Positions 26,301 through 32,659 of a stretch of 32,659 nucleotides of DNA are shown one piece after another (position 1 is the first letter of the stretch; every line of letters begins with the position of its first letter). A model generated the notes under the pieces. That model was not told the DNA's origin. It worked only from the letters and a program-made list of their open reading frames with translations, and did no database searches. Source of the stretch: Candidatus Parcubacteria bacterium (GTDB lineage: Bacteria > Patescibacteriota > Minisyncoccia > JACPXH01); contig JACPXH010000006.1 in assembly GCA_016196625.1 (NCBI GenBank), positions 1 through 32,659 on the forward strand. Direction: 5' to 3'. Made by a program: the position numbers and the translations under genes.

Positions 26301-27188
26301 ATGGGTAGGCACGTTCCGGTTCTGCTGGACGAGGTCATACGATTTCTTGATCCGCAGCCGGGAGACGACTTTATTGACGCCACGGTCGACGGCGGCGGTC
26401 ATGCGTTGAAGATTCTCGAGCGCATTACGCCCACGGGGCGTCTCTGCGGCGTTGACCGCGACGAGACGCTGCTGCGGGCGCTTGAGGAGCGCGCAAGCAC
26501 TGAAACTTTCCGCCCCCAGCTTACCCTGGTGCAAGGAAACTTCCGTGAACTTGCTACGCTCGCGCAAGGGGCAGGGTTCGGTCGGGTGAAGGGCATCCTC
26601 ATGGATTTGGGCATGTCCTCTGAACAGCTGGAGGGAAGCGGTCGCGGGTTTTCTTTGCTGCGCGACGAGGCACTCGACATGCGTTACGACAGCTCGGGCG
26701 AGACGACCACCGCAGCCGAGATTGTGAATTCTTGGCGGCGCGACGAGCTCGAGCGGCTGTTTCGAATATACGGCGAGGAGCGCCACGCCAGGCGCATTGC
26801 CGAGGCGATCGTGATGAGCCGGCGCAAGCACCGAATCTTCCGCACGACCCAGCTCGTTGAGCTTATAAGCCGAATCTCGCGTCGCACGGAGCGGATTCAT
26901 CCGGCGACCCGGGTCTTTCAAGCGCTGCGGATCGCGGTCAACGATGAGCTGGATAGTTTGCGGGCCGGGTTGGTCCAAGCGCTCGGCTTGCTCCGTTCCG
27001 GCGGGCGCCTGGCGGTCATCGGCTTCCACTCGCTCGAAGACCGCATCGTCAAAAACACATTCCGCTCGGCGCCGCCTCACTATGCGGTGCTCACGAAAAA
27101 GCCGATTGTGCCGACTGTCCAAGAAGTACTTCGCAACCCGCGTTCACGTTCCGCCAAACTTCGCGTCATTGAGCGAATTGAAAATTAA
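26301..27188 (+). CDS. rsmH: 16S rRNA (cytosine(1402)-N4)-methyltransferase
   Basis: HVPVLLDEVIRFLDPQPGDDFIDATVDGGGHALKIL, ILMDLGMSSEQLEGSGRGFSLLRDEALDMRYD, ATRVFQALRIAVNDEL, GFHSLEDRIVKN. Confidence 0.95.
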   Translation: MGRHVPVLLDEVIRFLDPQPGDDFIDATVDGGGHALKILERITPTGRLCGVDRDETLLRALEERASTETFRPQLTLVQGNFRELATLAQGAGFGRVKGILMDLGMSSEQLEGSGRGFSLLRDEALDMRYDSSGETTTAAEIVNSWRRDELERLFRIYGEERHARRIAEAIVMSRRKHRIFRTTQLVELISRISRRTERIHPATRVFQALRIAVNDELDSLRAGLVQALGLLRSGGRLAVIGFHSLEDRIVKNTFRSAPPHYAVLTKKPIVPTVQEVLRNPRSRSAKLRVIERIEN

Positions 27189-27281
27189 AAATTGCTGTAC
27201 CTTGGTCGGTTCATACTTGGGTGATGGGGGCTCAACCACCACAAAACTTCCCCTCATCCCCAGATATGAGCTGATGAAGCA

Positions 27282-27632
27282 ATGACACACGCCACGCTAG
27301 TTTTGCAACACCATCGAGTAGCTCGCGTAACAGCCTCCGGGCCGTGGCGGATTTCCGCTGTCGGCTGTTTAGTGTTGGGAGTGCTTGCGGTGGTGGGGTT
27401 GGCGGCGGCGTACGTGGTGGTTACGAACCGCATTGTAATTGCGAACTACGCCATCCGGCGCGATGAGACGAAGATGCAAGAGCTGCGCGAAGAGCTAAAA
27501 GTGTTCGAAGCTGAAGTGGCCAAGGCGAGATCATTGGATCAGCTGGAAGCCGCAGCCCGGGCGAGGGGCTTGGTGACTGCAGACCGCGTCTCTTACATTG
27601 TCGTTCCCCAGTCGCAACTGACCCAGCGTTAG
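27282..27632 (+). CDS. FtsL-like small bitopic cell-division protein
   Basis: Single TM plus heptad region, located between rsmH and the PBP gene. Confidence 0.6.
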   Translation: MTHATLVLQHHRVARVTASGPWRISAVGCLVLGVLAVVGLAAAYVVVTNRIVIANYAIRRDETKMQELREELKVFEAEVAKARSLDQLEAAARARGLVTADRVSYIVVPQSQLTQR

Positions 27633-27645
27633 TCCGCGCGACCAC

Positions 27646-29364
27646 ATGCCCAAGGTGTCGGCTAGTGCCTTAAGTCAAAGGCGTCTTGCCGTTTTGGCAA
27701 GTTCATTCATTATCGTCTCCCTTGTTCTGGCGGGGCGTTTTTTTCATTTGCAGATCGCACGCCACGACGAGTACGTGGCCTTGGCCCGCGGTCAGCAGCA
27801 GACGCGCGAGGTGCTCACCCCCGAACGCGGTCGAATTTTTGCGCATGACAAAACCGGCGCGCGCTATCCTTTGGCGGTCAACAAACCCTTCATTGCGGTT
27901 TATGCCGTGCCCAAGCTGATTCGCGATCCCGATGGCGTCGCCACGGCCCTTGCTCCGGTGCTTAACCGTTCGGTCGAAGATCTGGCCGGGCGTCTCAAGA
28001 AAATTGACGATCCGTACGAGCTTTTGGGCCGGGGGCTGGATGAAACCATCGAGGCTAAGGTCCTCGATCTTAACCTTACTGGTATCGGCACGAGCCGCGA
28101 GTTGGGTCGTTACTATCCCGCGAGCGCCACCGCCGCACAGGTGCTTGGGTTCGTGGGGTATCGCGGCGACGAGCGCATCGGCCAGTATGGCCTGGAGGGC
28201 TTTTACGAGAGCTGGCTGCGGGGACAATCCGGAGCGTTCGTTGGCACAAAGGACGCGCGCCTTGGCCGGCTTTTCACCGGCGCCCAACAGTTTACTGCCG
28301 CCCAAGCCGGCGCGGATTTGTTGCTGACGGTTGACCAGAATGTTCAGTTTAAAACCGAAGAGATTCTGGGAGCGGTTATGAAGCGCTGGCAGGCCACGCG
28401 GGGCACAGCCTTAGTGCTTGAACCCAAGACCGGGAAAGTTTTGGCCTTGGCCAACGCGCCCGCATTCAATCCGAACCGCTACGGCGCGGTTTCCGACAGT
28501 GACGTGTTCCTCAACTATGCCCTGCAGGCCCGGTTTGAGCCCGGCTCCATATTCAAGCCCATCACCATGGCCGCGGGCATTGACGCGGGGGTCATCACGC
28601 CCTCGACCGTCTACCGCGATACTGGCGAGCGCACTTTTGGGCAGTACACCATTCGGAATTTCGACCTTAAAGCCCGTGGGGTTCAAACCATGACGCAGGT
28701 GATAGAGCGTTCGCTCAACACCGGCGCGGTGTTCGTTGAGGAATTGCTGGGGCGGGAACATTTCCGCGAGTACCTCGAACGGTTCGGGTTCGGGAAAAAG
28801 ACCGGCGTGGATCTTACCGGAGAGATTGCGGGAGACCTGGCCAATCTGTTTACGATCCGCGACGTCAACTTTGCGACTGCCGCTTTCGGTCAAGGTATTG
28901 CGGTTACACCCTTGGAGATGGCTTCGGCTATAGGTGCCATTGCTAATGGCGGCAAGCTTATGCGGCCGTACCTAGTTGATCGCATTGAGTACGCCGACGG
29001 GCGCAGTACGGCCACGAATCCCGCGGTCATGGCCGAGCCAATCAGCCGCGAGACCGCCGCGCTCACCGCTGCCATGATGGTGTCGGCCGTTGAGAACGGC
29101 TACGACCGCGCGCGCATTCCCGGCTACAGCATTGCCGGCAAAACCGGCACCGCGCAAATTCCCAAGCCCGGCGCAGGCTACGAAGAGGACTTCATCCATT
29201 CGTTCGTCGGCTTTGCACCTGCGTTTGACCCACGCTTCCTCATTTTGCTAAAAATAGAGCGTCCCCGGGGGATTGAATTTGCTTCAAACTCGCTTACGCC
29301 CTCGTTCAGGGAGCTCACGCAGTTTCTACTTAACTACTACGAAATTCCCCCGGACCGTCCGTAG
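27646..29364 (+). CDS. ftsI: class B penicillin-binding protein (FtsI/PBP3-like)
   Basis: RGRIFAHDKTG, FEPGSIFKPITMAAGID, ERSLNTGAV, GYSIAGKTGTAQIP. Confidence 0.93.
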   Translation: MPKVSASALSQRRLAVLASSFIIVSLVLAGRFFHLQIARHDEYVALARGQQQTREVLTPERGRIFAHDKTGARYPLAVNKPFIAVYAVPKLIRDPDGVATALAPVLNRSVEDLAGRLKKIDDPYELLGRGLDETIEAKVLDLNLTGIGTSRELGRYYPASATAAQVLGFVGYRGDERIGQYGLEGFYESWLRGQSGAFVGTKDARLGRLFTGAQQFTAAQAGADLLLTVDQNVQFKTEEILGAVMKRWQATRGTALVLEPKTGKVLALANAPAFNPNRYGAVSDSDVFLNYALQARFEPGSIFKPITMAAGIDAGVITPSTVYRDTGERTFGQYTIRNFDLKARGVQTMTQVIERSLNTGAVFVEELLGREHFREYLERFGFGKKTGVDLTGEIAGDLANLFTIRDVNFATAAFGQGIAVTPLEMASAIGAIANGGKLMRPYLVDRIEYADGRSTATNPAVMAEPISRETAALTAAMMVSAVENGYDRARIPGYSIAGKTGTAQIPKPGAGYEEDFIHSFVGFAPAFDPRFLILLKIERPRGIEFASNSLTPSFRELTQFLLNYYEIPPDRP

Positions 29365-29369
29365 CTTCC

Positions 29370-29450
29370 TAGCTGGTTAGCTTTTTAGCTTATTAGCTTG
29401 CTGGGATCGATACGCCGTCGCAAAGCTAAGAAGCTAAGAAGCTAAAAAGC
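29370..29450. repeat. inverted repeat built from AGCTAA/TTAGCT units
   Basis: TTAGCTTTTTAGCTTATTAGCTTGC...GCAAAGCTAAGAAGCTAAGAAGCTAAAAAGC. Confidence 0.8.
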
Positions 29451-29454
29451 GCGC

Positions 29455-30732
29455 ATGCGTAGATTCATCCAGCACATCCTCCGTTGGTTCACGCAACGCA
29501 TCTTAGAGCAGTATCGTCCTACCGTCGTCGGTATCACCGGCAGCGTTGGCAAGACGAGCACGAAAGATGCGGTGGCATGCGTGTTGGGGGCGGCCTTTCC
29601 CGGCCGGGTGCGCGCGAGCATCAAATCATACAACAACCAACTCGGGGTGCCGTTTACTGTGATTGGCTTGAGTTCTGCCGGGCGGAGCGTTGCCGGCTGG
29701 CTTCAAGTATTGGGGAAGGCGGCGTGGCTCATAGTCAAAAAGCAGGACTACCCCAAAGTGTTCGTGCTAGAGATGGGGGTGGACCGGCCGGGCGATCTTG
29801 AGTATCTGCTCGCATTCGTGCCGGTGAAGGTGGCGGTCATGACTGCGGTGGGAGAGATGCCGGTCCATGTGGAGTTTTTCTCCGGGCCAGAAGAGCTTTT
29901 GCGGGAGAAGGCAAAGCTTGCCGCGGCGGTGCCTGCGTCGGGGTATACGATTTTGAACGTAGACGATGAAGCTTCTGCCGCAACGTTCAGAAAGGCGTCT
30001 GCCGGAGCGGTGCTCACCTACGGGTTCGGGCCTCAAGCCGATGTGCGTGCAAGCAACTACAGCCTCAAGCCAGATGGTGCCGGCACCATCTTCAAGTTAA
30101 ACCACAAGGGTGCGACCGTGCCGGTTGCGCTCGGGGACGCTTACGGTCGTCAACAGGTTTATGCAGCACTCGCGGGTGCGGCCGCCGGGATTGCCTTTGG
30201 ACTCAACTTGGCCCAGATTGCTCAAGCTCTTGGGGGCTACCAAACTTCACCCGGTCGGCTGCGACGGCTCAAGGGTATTAAGGGCGCGTGGATTTTGGAT
30301 GATTCGTACAACTCTTCGCCCTTGGCGGTTTTGGCCGCGCTTGAAGTGTTGATGGAACTCCCCGCTGGAAGACGGATCGCCGTTTTGGGAGATATGACTG
30401 AACTTGGGAAATACACGCCGGAAGCGCATACGTTTGTGGGCGATGAAGCGGCCAAAGCGGCGGATATCATTTTTGCGGTGGGGGTGCGAGCGCGGTTCAT
30501 GGCCGAAGCTGCGCGTCGGTCTGGCATGGCCTCCGAGCGCGTGCGGGAATTCGATACGGTCGGCGAGGCTGGTCGTGTCCTCCAGGAGATTCTCCGGCCC
30601 GAAGATTTGGTCTTGGTTAAAGGCTCGCAGGTTATGCGCATGGAGAAGATTGTCGAAGAGGTGATGGCCGAGCCGGCGCGGGCCGGGGAGCTTTTGTGCC
30701 GGCAGGATGAAAGTTGGGAAACTAAGGCCTAA
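29455..30732 (+). CDS. murF: Mur ligase (MurF-like)
   Basis: VVGITGSVGKTSTKDAVACVLG, SYNNQLGVPFTVIGL, EMGVDRPGDLEYL, WILDDSYNSSPLAVLAALEVL, VLVKGSQVMRMEKIVEEV. Confidence 0.88.
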   Translation: MRRFIQHILRWFTQRILEQYRPTVVGITGSVGKTSTKDAVACVLGAAFPGRVRASIKSYNNQLGVPFTVIGLSSAGRSVAGWLQVLGKAAWLIVKKQDYPKVFVLEMGVDRPGDLEYLLAFVPVKVAVMTAVGEMPVHVEFFSGPEELLREKAKLAAAVPASGYTILNVDDEASAATFRKASAGAVLTYGFGPQADVRASNYSLKPDGAGTIFKLNHKGATVPVALGDAYGRQQVYAALAGAAAGIAFGLNLAQIAQALGGYQTSPGRLRRLKGIKGAWILDDSYNSSPLAVLAALEVLMELPAGRRIAVLGDMTELGKYTPEAHTFVGDEAAKAADIIFAVGVRARFMAEAARRSGMASERVREFDTVGEAGRVLQEILRPEDLVLVKGSQVMRMEKIVEEVMAEPARAGELLCRQDESWETKA

Positions 30733-30745
30733 GCTGTGCGATTGG

Positions 30746-30754
30746 TGTGGATAA
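30746..30754 (+). promoter_or_regulatory. perfect DnaA-box 9-mer
   Basis: TGTGGATAA. Confidence 0.35.
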
Positions 30755-30815
30755 TTCTGTTAATACTGTCTGGACAATCGGTGTATAATACAGGTGAGAG
30801 AGGAGGTGGGGCGCG

Positions 30816-31076
30816 ATGGAACGCAGATGGGGGTGGCTTCCGTACAGCATTTGTATGAAGTGTCCGATCTGCGGTACGGGAAACGAATTGGTCTTTTCGG
30901 CGGTCGAAACCGTGTTTGAAGTGCCGGTGAATGGGCAGCGAATTCGGTTCAAGCTGCCCGTAAAGTACTGGGTGTGCGCGGCTGGGCATCCCTGTTTGCC
31001 GGCCCGAGGATACGAAGAGTATCGGGAGTGGCCGGTGGAGCCAGTCTGCCCCGGTTTAGTGCCGGCCGCCGCGTGA
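30816..31076 (+). CDS. small zinc-finger-like protein (YgiT/MqsA-N-like)
   Basis: MKCPICGTGNELVFSAVETVFEVPVNGQRIRFKLPVKYWVCAAGHPC. Confidence 0.55.
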   Translation: MERRWGWLPYSICMKCPICGTGNELVFSAVETVFEVPVNGQRIRFKLPVKYWVCAAGHPCLPARGYEEYREWPVEPVCPGLVPAAA

Positions 31077-31109
31077 GGTGTCCTTCGTGGACACCTCACA
31101 TCTTTTTGA
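31073..31109 (+). terminator. intrinsic terminator overlapping the stop codon
   Basis: GTGAGGTGTCC TTCGT GGACACCTCAC ATCTTTTT. Confidence 0.9.
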
Positions 31110-31152
31110 GTTGTGTCGGTGCTGCCGGTTTGCTATCCTAGTCGCGTGCCCC

Positions 31153-31322
31153 TATCGCCCCGCACTGCAATTGCTTCGCAATTGAGTACGGGGTGGAGCC
31201 CCGCCGACGGGAGTCGGCGGCACCTCTCATTTCGGTGGCGGGGCGGAACCCCGCACCGAAGGCCTACGCACCAACCATCCATCCACCGGCCCGCTTCGCC
31301 CGCGAAGCGAGGCGAGCAGGAG
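31153..31322. repeat. cluster of GC-rich palindromes
   Basis: CCCCGcactGCAATTGCTTCGCAATTGagtaCGGGG; CCGCCGACGGGAGTCGGCGG; TTCGGTGGCGGGGCGGAACCCCGCACCGAA; GCTTCGCCCGCGAAGC. Confidence 0.7.
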
Positions 31323-31349
31323 ACGATGGCCTTCTGGTGCGTTGGGTAA

Positions 31350-31387
31350 ATCTAGTGGTTCAGGACAGGTGGTTCTCCGCCTGCCAG
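31350..31387 (+). pseudogene. partial tRNA-Glu-like fragment (D-arm and anticodon arm, no T-arm)
   Basis: TCTAGTGGTTCAGGACAGGTGGTTCTCCGCCTGCC aligns with TCTAGTGGCCCAGGACACTAGGTTCTCAGCCTAGG of the adjacent tRNA. Confidence 0.55.
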
Positions 31388-31390
31388 AGT

Positions 31391-31466
31391 GCCCTTATCG
31401 TCTAGTGGCCCAGGACACTAGGTTCTCAGCCTAGGAACCGGGGTTCGATTCCCCGTGAGGGCGCCA
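31391..31466 (+). tRNA. tRNA-Glu (anticodon CTC), CCA encoded
   Basis: GCCCTTA...TGAGGGC-G-CCA; anticodon arm CTAGG-TTCTCAG-CCTAG; T-arm CGGGGTTCGATTCCCCG. Confidence 0.92.
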
Positions 31467-31479
31467 CAGTTTTTGTGCA

Positions 31480-31824
31480 GTGAACGTTCTTTCCGTAATG
31501 GAGGGATTGATGGTCTCTTCGGTGCCAGAGCGTAAGATGGGAGGCGTTATTGCCTTGAGCGAAAAGGGCGTGGAGGCGGACGGTTGGGTGGACCTCGCGT
31601 TGGTAGATGCGGGCGATGAACGCCACAAGCCGCTGCGCCAAACGTCCAGGCTTGTACTGCCTCTCAACGGCACAGGCATCAACGAATTTTTCTATCGGTT
31701 CAAGATTATCTGGGCAGAAGTTGATGCCGCCTGGGAAGGAGGGTATGCAGAGGGTGGAGTTCCAGGGGCATTAAGCCGAGCCAAGGCCGTCATCGGGCGC
31801 TACCAGCGCCAATTTCCAGTATAG
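31480..31824 (+). CDS. hypothetical protein, 114 aa
   Basis: Uninterrupted ORF, plausible composition; no family recognised. Confidence 0.4.
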   Translation: MNVLSVMEGLMVSSVPERKMGGVIALSEKGVEADGWVDLALVDAGDERHKPLRQTSRLVLPLNGTGINEFFYRFKIIWAEVDAAWEGGYAEGGVPGALSRAKAVIGRYQRQFPV

Positions 31825-31878
31825 CCGTACTCGCTTTGGCGAGTTGACGTCCTGCGTATGCGGGGCGTCTTCCTCTCA

Positions 31879-32418
31879 ATGAAACTTTCGCCAAAATTTT
31901 TTGCACGCCCCACGCTCACCGTAGCGCGGGAACTGTTAGGCAAAAATCTTGTCGTGCTCCGGCGCGGCCGGCGCTGTGTCGGACGCATCACGGAAACCGA
32001 AGCCTATATCGGTGAAGACGATCCGGCGTGCCACGCGCGCTTTGGCCGCACGAAGCGCTCGGAAGTTTTGTATTGGCGTCCGGGTACGCTCTACGTGTAT
32101 TTCACGTACGGCATGCACTGGCTTTTGAATATCGTAACTGAACGGCCGGATTTTCCCGCAGCGGTTTTGATTCGGGCGGTTGAGCCGATGGATGGCATTT
32201 TAGAAGGCGTGCGCACCGACGGCCCGGCCCGGTTCACCAAGGCCTTTGGCATTGACAGCACATTCCATGGCACGGTGGTCGGCAAAAAGCTGTGGGTTGA
32301 AGATGACGGGTTTAAAATTTCTCCAGACGCCATCAAAACCGGTCCGCGCGTCGGCGTGGCATATGCCGGCAAAGCCAAAGATTGGCCGTGGCGGTTTCGG
32401 CTTTCGGTAGTTCGATAA
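31879..32418 (+). CDS. DNA-3-methyladenine glycosylase (AAG/MPG family)
   Basis: ARELLGKNLV, GRITETEAYIGEDDPACHARFGRTKRSEVLYWRPGTLYVYFTYGMHWLLNIVTE, GPARFTKAFGID. Confidence 0.94.
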   Translation: MKLSPKFFARPTLTVARELLGKNLVVLRRGRRCVGRITETEAYIGEDDPACHARFGRTKRSEVLYWRPGTLYVYFTYGMHWLLNIVTERPDFPAAVLIRAVEPMDGILEGVRTDGPARFTKAFGIDSTFHGTVVGKKLWVEDDGFKISPDAIKTGPRVGVAYAGKAKDWPWRFRLSVVR

Positions 32419-32480
32419 GGGAGGAAGTAATACTTATCTGCGATCGCAAGTAAGCATAACCAATCCGATTAAAAGAAGAG

Positions 32481-32506
32481 CCGGCGGCTCAAGATTGAGC
32501 CGCCGG
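32481..32506 (-). terminator. hairpin terminator overlapping stop of the minus-strand CDS
   Basis: CCGGCGGCTCAA GA TTGAGCCGCCGG, minus strand continues CTCTTCTTTT. Confidence 0.7.
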
Positions 32507-32659
32507 AGCCGTGCCCGGCTCTTCCGGTGCCAGGGCTTTTATGAGCCCTCGGATTTCGCCAATAATGAGTACCGCGTCCTGCGGACTCGATTTCGTGCCG
32601 AAGCCATCCACCGCCTTTTTGATTTTCCGGATCAGCTCAGCGAGGCGTTCGGCGGACGT
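32489..32659 (-). CDS. C-terminal part of a minus-strand protein running off the window
   Basis: Open frame with no ATG in window: TSAERLAELIRKIKKAVDGFGTKSSPQDAVLIIGEIRGLIKALAPEEPGTAPAAQS*. Confidence 0.55.
   Translation of the reverse strand, partial: TSAERLAELIRKIKKAVDGFGTKSSPQDAVLIIGEIRGLIKALAPEEPGTAPAAQS

Noticed and set aside
31431-31682. 83-aa minus-strand ORF ending ...RPHGESNPGS
   Set aside because: The 'GESNPG' tail is a translation of the tRNA T-arm region, a known mis-annotation signature.
1-32659. CRISPR array or prophage
   Set aside because: No regularly spaced direct repeats and no phage structural, integrase or cas-like ORFs seen; repeats present are palindromic and irregular.

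Overview
The window looks like a chromosomal segment of a streamlined, CPR/Patescibacteria-like bacterium (inferred from gene content and gene sizes; not tested). Supported contents: a central-carbon block (split transketolase, dolichol-kinase-like protein, PfkB kinase, unknown 424-aa protein, class II aldolase); two membrane proteins sharing an N-terminal module; a PIN-domain toxin-antitoxin pair; a 2-hydroxyacid dehydrogenase; L25; a coiled-coil murein hydrolase; a copper/redox cluster (thioredoxin-like, DoxX-like, CcdA/DsbD-like fusion, cupredoxin, CopA, CopZ); L31-prfA (minus strand); rpsB-tsf; three tRNAs; a dcw block (mraZ, rsmH, ftsL-like, PBP/ftsI, murF-like); and an alkyladenine DNA glycosylase. 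The strongest finding is a tRNA-Tyr(GUA) gene at 24624-24906. A ~197-nt ORF-less group I intron interrupts its anticodon between U35 and A36, and the six-frame ORF track hides it under a spurious ORF. Just downstream lie a second copy of the tRNA 3' end and an inverted T-arm fragment. Other notable signals are a dispersed ~145-bp nested-palindrome element whose two copies share invariant unpaired segments but have different, still self-complementary stems; a perfect 36-bp palindrome; MraZ operator boxes separated from mraZ by one of those elements; an RF1 lacking domain 1; and a two-TM ORF interrupted by an in-frame UGA.
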